Shown here piece by piece: positions 33,273-41,350 of a stretch of DNA of 64,000 nt. Origin of the DNA: Mogibacterium sp. (GTDB taxonomy: Bacteria; Bacillota; Clostridia; Peptostreptococcales; Anaerovoracaceae); NCBI GenBank assembly GCA_017512145.1, contig JAFWHB010000014.1, positions 124,001 through 188,000 on the forward strand, in the 5' to 3' direction. How positions within the stretch are numbered: the stretch's first letter is position 1; each line of letters opens with the position of its first letter. Made by a program: the position numbers and the translations under genes. Below the pieces are notes generated by a model. It saw nothing but the letters and a program-made list of their open reading frames with translations, searched no databases and had not been told where the DNA came from.

Positions 33273-34910
33273 CTACCAGCTATCGATATCGTCAAACTCA
33301 AGCAGTGACGGATCGAGTGGTTCTTCGCCCATTACTGTGAACATGTAATCGTTGATGATCTGTCTGATCTGTGATCTTGGAACTGTTCTCTTGTCAGGGA
33401 GTGCGTGTGGCATCCAGATTGCGTGGATGTTACGTGCTCTGAACTCATCTTCGAAGAGTCCTACAACACCCTGCATTCCCTTGCACTGCAGCTGGTCATA
33501 CATCATAACCATATCGCAGTTGAACTTCTCCATGTTCTCCCAGAGTTCGAAGATGTGCTGAAGTCCGCCTACAGCCATTCTTCTCATCGGAGCCCACTCA
33601 TGATACTTTGCGATATCCAGCAGGCAGTTCTCGTATGTATCTGTTCTGATCTCGAGGTCGAACATCAGTGAGTCCATGTTGATGATGGTGTTGAGGCCCC
33701 AGCAGTTGTAAGCCCATGTGCACCATGCGGAGTAGTACAGAGGAGCGCATGACCAAGCGATTACTCTGTGGCGTGTCTTCGGGAAGGTGTTGATGTCTTC
33801 ATTTACACACTTCTCCATGATCTTTCTTACGCGCTTGTCTACATCATGCCAGAATGGTCTCTCGCCGTACTGTGAGTAGAAGATTCTGTAGAGCGCCTGA
33901 GCAACACCGTTGATAGGATAGTTGCTTGTGTTAGCTGCTACGTCCCACTTCTCTCTCTCAAATCTGTTCTGCTCGTTCTGCAGCTTGATGTGCTTAACCA
34001 GCTCATCCCAGTGGAACTCGAGTCCGGTCTGCTCTTCTATGAACCTCCATGCCATCTCGATTTCCTTTGCGCAGTTCTCGAGAACTGTATCGTCGTCGAA
34101 CTGCATTACCTGTGGCATTGCGAAGAGTGGCTTGTTCATCATCCAGTCCTGAATGACGGATGTTCCTACGGAACCGTCGCATGCTTCGTTAGTTGTTACT
34201 ACAGCAACGTATGAATCCGGAACATCGTCCTCGATGAAGATACCAGCCTCAGCCTGGCACATTGGACATGGGTCGCCAGGGAGTCCGTAAGCCTGTGCTG
34301 CATCGATGTAGTTAAGTACTGTGTGGTTGTTGCAGTGGCATGTTACGAAGTAAGGGATCATCTGTGTAGGCAGGTAGTAGCCGCCCTGATCCATGTACGG
34401 ATAAATGATGCCGCCCCAGACTGTCTCGTCTGTACCGATAGTCTTTGCTCTGAGAGCAGGGTCTCCGCCGATGTTGAGGTCTCTGTTGAAGAAGCCTGTG
34501 ATCTGATACAGGCAGGCACTTACGATACCTCTGAAGTGCCATGCGGATGCTGCGAGTGTCTCGCCTCTCATACCTTCAAGACATCTGTCGAACCAGTGCA
34601 TTACTGTGAGGTATGTCTGGCCCATCCATCTGTATCTCCATGTTCCCTTGAGGAACTGTACAACGCCCTTAGGGCCGCCGCCGTAAACCATGAGGTCGCG
34701 TACGATCATTCCGTAGTTGTACAGCCAGATATTGTTGAAGTAGTACATAGTATCCTTGATACCACGCCACTCTCTATGCTTGTAAAGACCTGTCTTAGGA
34801 ATATACAGATCTCCGAGTCTTCTCTCGCCATGAGGCTTGCCGTAGACGAAATCCTTGGCAGCTTTCTTGACGTCGAGGTCTTTGAGTTTGCTGAAATCAG
34901 GTTTCTTCAT
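33273..34910 (-). CDS. Dehydratase-like large subunit, pair 2
   Basis: 545 residues, same superfamily as the pair-1 and pair-3 large subunits. Conserved cysteines: Cys215 (GDPCPMC), Cys244 (EACDGS), Cys388 (WSCAPLYY), Cys403 (YNCWG), plus a copy-specific CHC at 191-193. It lacks the N-terminal extension of pair 1. GAGGG precedes the ATG, and the small-subunit stop is one base upstream. Confidence 0.87.
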   Translation of the reverse strand: MKKPDFSKLKDLDVKKAAKDFVYGKPHGERRLGDLYIPKTGLYKHREWRGIKDTMYYFNNIWLYNYGMIVRDLMVYGGGPKGVVQFLKGTWRYRWMGQTYLTVMHWFDRCLEGMRGETLAASAWHFRGIVSACLYQITGFFNRDLNIGGDPALRAKTIGTDETVWGGIIYPYMDQGGYYLPTQMIPYFVTCHCNNHTVLNYIDAAQAYGLPGDPCPMCQAEAGIFIEDDVPDSYVAVVTTNEACDGSVGTSVIQDWMMNKPLFAMPQVMQFDDDTVLENCAKEIEMAWRFIEEQTGLEFHWDELVKHIKLQNEQNRFEREKWDVAANTSNYPINGVAQALYRIFYSQYGERPFWHDVDKRVRKIMEKCVNEDINTFPKTRHRVIAWSCAPLYYSAWCTWAYNCWGLNTIINMDSLMFDLEIRTDTYENCLLDIAKYHEWAPMRRMAVGGLQHIFELWENMEKFNCDMVMMYDQLQCKGMQGVVGLFEDEFRARNIHAIWMPHALPDKRTVPRSQIRQIINDYMFTVMGEEPLDPSLLEFDDIDSW

Positions 34911-34911
34911 C

Positions 34912-36102
34912 TTACTTGCCCTCCTGGATCTTCTTGAGCTCTACGCTCTCAACGAATGCCTGGAACCTTGTTCTGAGCTGTCCGGATGCTGTGTTGATGT
35001 ACTCCTTCTCGATGGAGCATACAGGATATCCGTAGTCTCTTGGAAGAATGATGGTGTCGATCATTCTCTCATAGCTCCAGTACTCACAGAACTTGTTGGA
35101 CTCTACGATGATACCGTCTGCCTGATACTCCTTGGCATAGTCAGCGATGACTTTCTTACGGTGTCTCATCTCTCTCTGTTCCATGAATCTTGCGCACTGG
35201 CTTGTAAGCAGGTAATGCTTAGCAACAGCTGTGAGCGGATCATCACCAGGTTCGATATTGATGTGGTTCCTTGCCTCAAGTGAACCGTAGCAGTATCTGT
35301 CTGCTACAACCAGAGCTCCGCAGCCCTCGATCAGCTTGATGAAATCAGGGTCGTCGTTCTCAGATCCTGCAAGCAGAACCTTGATCTTGTAGTTCGGCTT
35401 GTCATCCGGTTCTCTTGTCTTGAGTTCTTCAAGAGTCTCTCTCAGTTTGTCAACGATGAGATACTTAGGGCAAACCATCGATACGAGTGTGATTACGCTG
35501 AACTCGTAGCCTGTGATTGTCGGCCTGTCAAGCTTACGATAGTTGCCGATCTCTGTAATGATGTCATTGACTTCATTGTTGATCTCGATCGCTTTGAGGA
35601 TTGCCTCGTCAGATGTGTCAACACCGAACTCATCATGCAGGAAGTCAAGGACCTTGATCTTGAGCTGCTTTCTGTAGTGGTCGATGCTGTTGTCGTTCTT
35701 CTTGAACGGTACATCTGTGAATGATGTCTTGAACGTTGCGTTGTTGATAACGCCGTCCATGTAGTCGAGATGCTCCTGGAACCTGCAGGTAACGGTGCAG
35801 GTCTCTGTTGCCAACTGGGCGTCGATAAAGTTGTAGCCGCCCTCCAGAGCTCTCTCGAGAAGTGATCTGCCGTAGTGGCATGTTCTTCCGGACATATAGT
35901 ATGTAGCCATATCCGGCGAAGTACATCTCGGTGCTCTCAGTCTTACCGAGAAACATCCAGGCAGATCCAGAAGGACCTCAGGCATGAAGTAGCATGTATA
36001 GCCCAGGCATAAATTGCCGTCTTCTTTGCCCTTGCGCACCAGGTCATTGTTGGCCTCCTGCAGCAGGTCCTCAAAGTAGATCAGATGCTTTAAGTCACGC
36101 AT
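34912..36102 (-). CDS. Dehydratase-like small subunit, pair 2
   Basis: 396 residues with Cys37 (GYTCYFMPE), Cys102 (TETCTVTC) and the late Cys in NKFCEYWSYERM, the three presumed [4Fe-4S] ligands, and C-terminal SGQLRTRFQAFVES. It heads the long operon that runs through pair 2, microprotein 2, htpG, cooC and pair 1. A promoter is proposed at 36217-36245, giving a leader of about 105 bases. Confidence 0.9.
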   Translation of the reverse strand: MRDLKHLIYFEDLLQEANNDLVRKGKEDGNLCLGYTCYFMPEVLLDLPGCFSVRLRAPRCTSPDMATYYMSGRTCHYGRSLLERALEGGYNFIDAQLATETCTVTCRFQEHLDYMDGVINNATFKTSFTDVPFKKNDNSIDHYRKQLKIKVLDFLHDEFGVDTSDEAILKAIEINNEVNDIITEIGNYRKLDRPTITGYEFSVITLVSMVCPKYLIVDKLRETLEELKTREPDDKPNYKIKVLLAGSENDDPDFIKLIEGCGALVVADRYCYGSLEARNHINIEPGDDPLTAVAKHYLLTSQCARFMEQREMRHRKKVIADYAKEYQADGIIVESNKFCEYWSYERMIDTIILPRDYGYPVCSIEKEYINTASGQLRTRFQAFVESVELKKIQEGK

Positions 36103-36216
36103 TTTGTGTCACCTTTCCTCTCCCTCTTTGAGCATTTTGATCTTGCCTGATGAAGCGCATTTGACCCGAAAAATGGTTCAGGGCGCACTCCACCCAGCAT
36201 TATAATATTGACTTCA

Positions 36217-36245
36217 TTTTAAGGCTCTTGTGATATTTGTGTCAA
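36217..36245 (-). promoter_or_regulatory. Candidate promoter of the pair-2/htpG/cooC/pair-1 operon
   Basis: -35 TTGACA (36245-36240), 17 bases, -10 TTAAAA (36222-36217) on the minus strand. Confidence 0.5.
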
Positions 36246-36322
36246 TGGGCTATACTCATTAAAAAGGTGTAATTTGCAAGGAATTGTGTATTTTTTTCGA
36301 ACTTAATTTAACAGTTGTTCAG

Positions 36323-36418
36323 AATCCCCTATATGGGGATTTGAAACAGTGAAAAAACACAATTTATAGTAACCACTTGTACAAAATTACCCCTATATCG
36401 GTTGTCCCCAGCAGGGGA
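36323..36418. promoter_or_regulatory. Divergent control region with CCCCTATAT palindromes
   Basis: AATCCCC-TATAT-GGGGATT (36323-36341) is a perfect palindrome; CCCCTATATCGG (36390-36401) and TCCCCAGCAGGGGA (36405-36418) are related. A plus-strand promoter, TTGAAA (36341-36346), 18 bases, TATAGT (36365-36370), lies between them, and TAACCACTTGT (36370-36380) is an inverted relative of the box at 26990 and 39961. Together these look like operator sites serving the His-rich gene and possibly the divergent operon. This accounts for the gap 36103-36468. Confidence 0.6.
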
Positions 36419-36468
36419 TGTTAAATTTTCCATATGGTTATTAACAATACGAATAAAGGAGGTTCATT

Positions 36469-36885
36469 ATGTGCAATAATTCAGACCACGAACATACCCA
36501 TGAGCATACCCACGAGCACGTCCATGCAGACGGGTCTGTTCATACTCATACACACACTCATACACACGCACATGCAGATTCAGATAGCGCAGAGCATACA
36601 CATGCACATATACATGATGACGGCACAGTGCATACACATACTCATGCCGATGGTACAGTGCATACACACAGCCATGGCCATGCAGCAGCATCCTCACCAG
36701 AAGAGGCTTTGGCTCTGCTCACATATATGCTCAGCCACAACCGCCATCACGCAGAAGAACTACATGATCTCGGCCACTGCTTTGACGAAGTCGCAGGCGA
36801 CCTCATTCATGATGCAGTAGACAAGCTCAATGAGAGCAATGAGCTGATCGAGCAGGCACTCTCACTCATCAAGAACGCAGAATAA
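36469..36885 (+). CDS. Histidine-rich, probable metal-binding protein
   Basis: 138 residues. Residues about 6-78 consist of alternating His with Thr, Glu, Ala or Asp (THTHTHTHAHAD), and residues 80-138 are predicted helical with more His (NRHHAEELHDLGHC). The composition fits nickel or zinc storage, as in HypB or SlyD tails and the His-rich insert of LarC here. AGGAGG precedes the ATG. It is the only plus-strand gene of the island and lies opposite the pair-2 operon across a shared control region, so it probably buffers nickel for it. Confidence 0.75.
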   Translation: MCNNSDHEHTHEHTHEHVHADGSVHTHTHTHTHAHADSDSAEHTHAHIHDDGTVHTHTHADGTVHTHSHGHAAASSPEEALALLTYMLSHNRHHAEELHDLGHCFDEVAGDLIHDAVDKLNESNELIEQALSLIKNAE

Positions 36886-36922
36886 TCTGACATAGCAATC
36901 TATTCGCAACAATCAACGCATA

Positions 36923-36958
36923 TTAAAAGAGGCTGTCTCGCGGGACAGCCTCTTCATT
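36923..36958. terminator. Bidirectional terminator between the His-rich gene and pair 3
   Basis: 11-bp stem AAGAGGCTGTC/GACAGCCTCTT (36927-36937 and 36944-36954), with TTTAAT on the minus side and TTCATTTG on the plus side, serving both convergent genes. Confidence 0.85.
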
Positions 36959-36984
36959 TGTTCTGTTATTCTATGATGCTGTGT

Positions 36985-38589
36985 CTACCACATGTTCTCG
37001 TCTGGGATGTGCTCGATTGTCGGATCGAGTGGTTCCTCACGCATAACGGTTCTCATGTACTGACTGAACTCGTCGCGGATTGCCTGACGGGTGTATACAC
37101 GTGGGTCGCAGAGGTCGTGGCATACCCATACTACGTGGATGCCTCTTTCTCTGCCCTGCTCCTCGAACATTCCGTGGAGGCCGTCGAGGGCCTTGCAGGA
37201 CATGTGCTCCCACATCATTACCATGTCTGCGTTCATTGCTTCGCAGAACTCCCAGAGCTCGTCAACGAGGACTTTGTAGCCGCCGTGTGTACGGTTACGC
37301 ATGATCATGTTCTCGTTGAGCCATGCCATGTCGTAGTAAGCCTGCTCTCTGTTCTCAGGAGTATCCTCTTCAGCGATCATCTTGGTGTTGACCATTGAGA
37401 GCATATCTGTCAGTGGAACTACGCCCCAGCAGTGGATCATCCAGTAGAGCATGTGGATGTTGTACTGTGGCTGTACGCCCCAGACAACGCATCTGTGCCT
37501 GTACTCAGGAGCCATCATGGTCTTTCTCTTGTATCCCTGATATACCAGCTTCTTGATCTTCTTATCGATAGGCGGGAAGAGGTCTGATCTTCCGCAGTTG
37601 CCCATGTAGTTGGTGTCGTTGTACAGAGAGAATACCGAGCCGCAGAACTGTGGATAGTATGTGCTGTTGGTGTCGAGCCATTCCATACGGTTACGTGTAG
37701 CATCGTTGACTCTTGCAGCACATTCGAAGTAGCGCTTCCAGCTCCACTTCTCGCCTGCATGGTCTTCGATGAACTTGATTGCTGCCTTGATGTCGTTAGC
37801 AGCATAGTCCTGAACGTCCTCTTCTCTGTGACGCATTGGTGCTACGAGCTGGAATGTAGGGATTCCGTATTCCTGCTCGAGTCTGTGAGCGATGACACCA
37901 TTGCCCATAAGTGAGCCGTCGCAAGTTGTGTTGACCTGTACAGCGCAGCATCCGAGTACGGCAAAGTCATCATCGATCGAGATTCCTGCCTCTGCCTCAG
38001 GCATCGGGCATACATCTCCAGGGAGTCCGAATTCCTGAGCTACGTCGAGGTAGTGAGTTGTTGAATACTGTGTCAGGAGGTTAGCAACGAACATTGTCGG
38101 AACCTCTCTGAGGATAGCTTTGGTCTCGTCAAAGCCCATCATGAACGCTGTCATGGCGTTCTCGTCTGTAAGTACGCAGTGGCTCGACCACTCCTTGTCG
38201 TTACCTGTTCTGATGTCGCCTCTGAAGATGTTGTCCATTGTCTTCGCAACATCGTAGATGACAAAGTTCATAGCTGTATGTGTGATCCTCAGTGGCTCGT
38301 CACGAAGTCCGAGTGTGAACTTGTCCATCATGTGAGGTACGGCCAGGTAGTTAGCCATCCATCTGTAGCGGAACATCGCCTTGACATTGCGAGGCTTGGC
38401 GATAAATCTTGCGAGGATCGACATTATGTAGAGCCATCTTGTGTAATCGTAAAGTGTATCCTTGACGCCTCTCCACTCACGTCTTCTGAGGACTTTGCTC
38501 TTGCCATTGGTCGGGTAAAGCTGGCCAAGTGTCTGTTCGCCCTTGCGCTTGCGAGGGTTCTTGATCGTCTTGATTTTCTTGTAAGCCAT
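36985..38589 (-). CDS. Dehydratase-like large subunit, pair 3
   Basis: 534 residues, third large paralogue. Cys194 (GDVCPMP), Cys223 (TTCDGS) and Cys387 (IHCWG) are kept, but the Cys of WSC in pairs 1 and 2 is replaced (WGVQPQYN at 370-377); a Cys occurs five residues earlier (HRCVVW). The metal centre or function may therefore differ. It overlaps the small subunit by one base. A terminator follows at 36923-36958. Confidence 0.86.
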   Translation of the reverse strand: MAYKKIKTIKNPRKRKGEQTLGQLYPTNGKSKVLRRREWRGVKDTLYDYTRWLYIMSILARFIAKPRNVKAMFRYRWMANYLAVPHMMDKFTLGLRDEPLRITHTAMNFVIYDVAKTMDNIFRGDIRTGNDKEWSSHCVLTDENAMTAFMMGFDETKAILREVPTMFVANLLTQYSTTHYLDVAQEFGLPGDVCPMPEAEAGISIDDDFAVLGCCAVQVNTTCDGSLMGNGVIAHRLEQEYGIPTFQLVAPMRHREEDVQDYAANDIKAAIKFIEDHAGEKWSWKRYFECAARVNDATRNRMEWLDTNSTYYPQFCGSVFSLYNDTNYMGNCGRSDLFPPIDKKIKKLVYQGYKRKTMMAPEYRHRCVVWGVQPQYNIHMLYWMIHCWGVVPLTDMLSMVNTKMIAEEDTPENREQAYYDMAWLNENMIMRNRTHGGYKVLVDELWEFCEAMNADMVMMWEHMSCKALDGLHGMFEEQGRERGIHVVWVCHDLCDPRVYTRQAIRDEFSQYMRTVMREEPLDPTIEHIPDENMW

Positions 38590-39791
38590 TATTTCACACC
38601 TCCCTGCAGCTTCTTGATTTCAATGCTCTCAACGAAGGCCTGTACACGTGTACGCATCTGGCCTGCAGCAGAAGCAATGTTATACGGCCTGTCTACTGAG
38701 AGTACCGGGAATCCGTAGTCTTCTCTGAGCATGTGGGAGCCGAGCATACGCTCATAAGCCCATGGGTCGCAGAATTTGACCTGCTCGTAAATGATTCCGT
38801 CTGCGTTGTATTCCTTCGCAACGTCGTTGACGTATTTCTTGCGGCCGTATACCTTCTCCATGTTCATGGTTCTCGGGCACATGCCCCAGTATACATAGTG
38901 GCGGCAAACCTGCTTGAGGATGTCTTCGTCTGAATCCGGATCTATCTCAATAGGTACTCTTCCCGGGAATGAGCCAAAGCAGAATCTGTCTGCGCAGACA
39001 TATGTGCCGCACTCTTCGATCAGCTTGATGAATGCAACATCGTCGACTTCTGAACCGACTACCATTACTCTTGCGCGCCACTTCTTGCCATCAGGCTCTC
39101 TGTGTCTGACTTCTTCGACTGTCTCTTCGAGCTTGTCAATGATGAGTGCCTTTGGTGCAACATAGGTTGCCAGAGTAAATACAGCAAACTCGTAGCCTGT
39201 GATCCTCGGATCTTCTTCCTTACGGAACTCGCTGAGTTCTCTTATAAGGCGGCATACATGGTTGTGCTCTTCGACGGCCTTGAGGATAGCCTCATCGGAG
39301 ACATCGATGCCATATTTCTCTTTGAGTGGCTTGAGAATATGGTTCTTGCACTGCAGAACGAGAAGATCAACACCATTCTCATCTGCCTTCAGCGGAATCT
39401 CCATGAACTCGTAGAAGAATTTCTTCTTGCCCTCGTCCATCGTGTGCAGCAGCTCCATGTTCTCTGCGGCACGGTTCATCATTGTACATCCATCTGCAGC
39501 TATCAGGCAGTCTGCAAAATTGTAACCTCCTTCGATCGCTCTCTCGAGCAGAGCCCTGCTTGTCTCGCACAGCAGATTGGTCATATAGTATGTCGCAATA
39601 TCTACTGAACCGGAATTAGGCGCAAAAAGACGAACTGAGAAAGCATTGCCAAGATTCATCAGAGGCTCAGGAAGATTCTCGCATGTAAATGCTGCGCAAA
39701 TCTTACCCTCTGACTTGGCCTGCTCGATCAGTTCGTTGTTCGCGTTCTGCAGGAGGTTCTCAAAGTACAAAAGATGCTTAAGATCTTTCAT
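38589..39791 (-). CDS. Dehydratase-like small subunit, pair 3
   Basis: 400 residues with Cys37 (FTCENLPEP), Cys102 (DGCTMMNR) and the later VKFCDPWAYERM, and C-terminal AGQMRTRVQAFVES. Relative to pairs 1 and 2 the first motif is changed (FTCEN for YTCYx). Pair 3 forms its own two-gene unit downstream of the AKR terminator, so it can be expressed independently of pairs 1 and 2. Confidence 0.88.
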   Translation of the reverse strand: MKDLKHLLYFENLLQNANNELIEQAKSEGKICAAFTCENLPEPLMNLGNAFSVRLFAPNSGSVDIATYYMTNLLCETSRALLERAIEGGYNFADCLIAADGCTMMNRAAENMELLHTMDEGKKKFFYEFMEIPLKADENGVDLLVLQCKNHILKPLKEKYGIDVSDEAILKAVEEHNHVCRLIRELSEFRKEEDPRITGYEFAVFTLATYVAPKALIIDKLEETVEEVRHREPDGKKWRARVMVVGSEVDDVAFIKLIEECGTYVCADRFCFGSFPGRVPIEIDPDSDEDILKQVCRHYVYWGMCPRTMNMEKVYGRKKYVNDVAKEYNADGIIYEQVKFCDPWAYERMLGSHMLREDYGFPVLSVDRPYNIASAAGQMRTRVQAFVESIEIKKLQGGVK

Positions 39792-39830
39792 AGATACACC
39801 TCTTTCTTATTAATCCCTCTCTATAGATGC

Positions 39831-39880
39831 AAAAAACACACCCCGGGTTCCGGATATTTATCCAGGAATCCGGAATGTGT
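39831..39880 (-). terminator. Terminator after the Fe-S aldo/keto reductase gene
   Basis: TTCCGGAT/ATCCGGAA (39848-39855 and 39868-39875), with outer CACA/TGTG pairing and six T residues on the minus strand. It ends the operon rho...cooT-AKR before pair 3. Confidence 0.7.
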
Positions 39881-39960
39881 TCTCTGTTACCTTTGTTAAA
39901 AGTGTAACTCTAGTTTCTTGTACTTTCAAGAACTTATGGGACACATCCTCAATTAATGTG

Positions 39961-39972
39961 TAACAAGTGGTA
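39961..39972 (-). promoter_or_regulatory. Upstream box shared with the activator promoter
   Basis: TACCACTTGTTA on the minus strand, identical over 12 bases to 27001-26990. It lies about 170 bases before pair 3; TTGAGG eight bases downstream is at the -35 spacing seen for the activator, but I find no good -10. Confidence 0.5.
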
Positions 39973-39982
39973 AGCAAAACCC

Positions 39983-41131
39983 TTATTTTGAAGGGTTTAG
40001 CATCTCTGTAAATTTTTTCATGACGCCAGGGATATCGATCTGCTGTGGGCAGACTTTGGCGCATGATCCGCAGCCGATACATGCTGAAGGGAGTTTGTCC
40101 TTATCGAAGGCGGAGAGTGCCATAGGTGCGATGAATCCGCCGCCTGAATATGCATGCTCATTGTAGAGTGAGAGGATCCTTGGGATATCCAGCTCCTGAG
40201 GGCAGTGTGTGGTGCAGTATCTGCAGGCTGTGCAAGGTACTGTTCCGGCATTCTTGCCTGTTGTCTCGAAGTGAGCAGCTGTGAGAAGTGTAGCGATATC
40301 GTCATCGCTGATAGTTCTCTTCTCGGAGAAGAATTCTACGTTCTGCTTCATCTGCTCGAGGTCTGACATTCCTGACAGGATCATGGTTACGCCAGGGATG
40401 GATTCGAGGAATCCGAATGCCCAGTTAGCAGGTGTATAGTCAGGATTGCTCTTAGCGAGCATCTTCTCAGCACCAAGTGCGGACTTCGCAAGCTTGCCGC
40501 CTCTCAGGCCTTCCATTACCCAGATAGGCATATCGAGGTTGTTCAGTGCCTCGACCTTGCTCTTGGCATCCTGGAATTCGAAGTCGAGATAGTTCAGCTG
40601 GATCTGGCAGAACTCGAGATCTCTCCAGTACTTGTGGATGAATCTGTGCATTGTCTCGAATGAGCCGTGGCATGAGAATCCGAGATGCTTGATCTTGCCC
40701 TCTTCCTTCTTCTTGACGAGGAAGTCTCTGAGTCCGATTTCGTCATCGAGATACTTGTCTATGTTCATCTCGCATACATTGTGGAAGAGATAGAAGTCAA
40801 AGTAATCGACTTTGCACCTCTCGAGCTGCTTCTCGAAGATTTCTTCGATATGGTCAAAGTTCGAAAGGTCGTAGCCCGGGAACTTGTCGGCAAGGTAGAA
40901 GCTTCCGCGGTCATATTTTGACAGAGCCTCTCTGAGAGATGTCTCGCTGCAGCCGTTATGATAGCCCCAAGCTGTATCGAAGTAGTTAACACCGTTTGCC
41001 ATAGCGTAGTCAACCATCTCCTGGACTTTGGCCTGATCAGGTCTTGCATCGTCGCCATCAATTACAGGGAGTCTCATGCAGCCAAATCCGAGGCCTGAGA
41101 GCTCTATGTCTTTAAACTTGTTGTAATACAT
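39983..41131 (-). CDS. Aldo/keto reductase with two C-terminal [4Fe-4S] clusters
   Basis: 382 residues: an AKR barrel (residues 1-270; GFGCMRLPVIDGD, FDTAWGYHNG, catalytic-type LADKFP Lys) followed by two ferredoxin motifs, CTACRYCTTHCP and CIGCGSCAKVCP. Such proteins probably couple NAD(P)H-linked carbonyl reduction to one-electron carriers, or the reverse. It is 20 bases after cooT and belongs to that transcription unit. A role as electron donor to the activator is possible but unsupported beyond position. Confidence 0.88.
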   Translation of the reverse strand: MYYNKFKDIELSGLGFGCMRLPVIDGDDARPDQAKVQEMVDYAMANGVNYFDTAWGYHNGCSETSLREALSKYDRGSFYLADKFPGYDLSNFDHIEEIFEKQLERCKVDYFDFYLFHNVCEMNIDKYLDDEIGLRDFLVKKKEEGKIKHLGFSCHGSFETMHRFIHKYWRDLEFCQIQLNYLDFEFQDAKSKVEALNNLDMPIWVMEGLRGGKLAKSALGAEKMLAKSNPDYTPANWAFGFLESIPGVTMILSGMSDLEQMKQNVEFFSEKRTISDDDIATLLTAAHFETTGKNAGTVPCTACRYCTTHCPQELDIPRILSLYNEHAYSGGGFIAPMALSAFDKDKLPSACIGCGSCAKVCPQQIDIPGVMKKFTEMLNPSK

Positions 41132-41151
41132 TTCTTACCCCTCTATATCTC

Positions 41152-41334
41152 TTAACCTACAATAATGAAATTCTCTGTTAGGTCGATCTGCTTGAGTTCT
41201 CCGTCGAAAGCAGTTCTGATACCCATGATATCTGTGAAGATGACTTTGCCGTTCTCGATCTTGATATCTGCTACATTCCTTGCGAGCAGATTGCTGTCAT
41301 CTACATTATTCTTGTATACATTTGATAAGCACAT
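41152..41334 (-). CDS. cooT: CooT-family nickel-binding protein
   Basis: 60 residues starting MCLSNVYKNN. The invariant Cys2 is the nickel ligand in CooT dimers, and the small beta-fold pattern (VADIKIENGKVIFTDIMGI) fits. The start at 41334 is set by AAGGAGG seven bases upstream. It follows the DUF1385-PrmC fusion by 16 bases and precedes the AKR by 20. With CooC, the His-rich protein and LarB/LarC it adds to the nickel theme. Confidence 0.85.
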   Translation of the reverse strand: MCLSNVYKNNVDDSNLLARNVADIKIENGKVIFTDIMGIRTAFDGELKQIDLTENFIIVG

Positions 41335-41350
41335 AACGATCCTCCTTACG

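Noticed and set aside
36541..36680. Low-complexity CA-rich repeat
   Set aside because: It is explained by His/Thr codons of the His-rich protein, which has a normal start and ribosome site.
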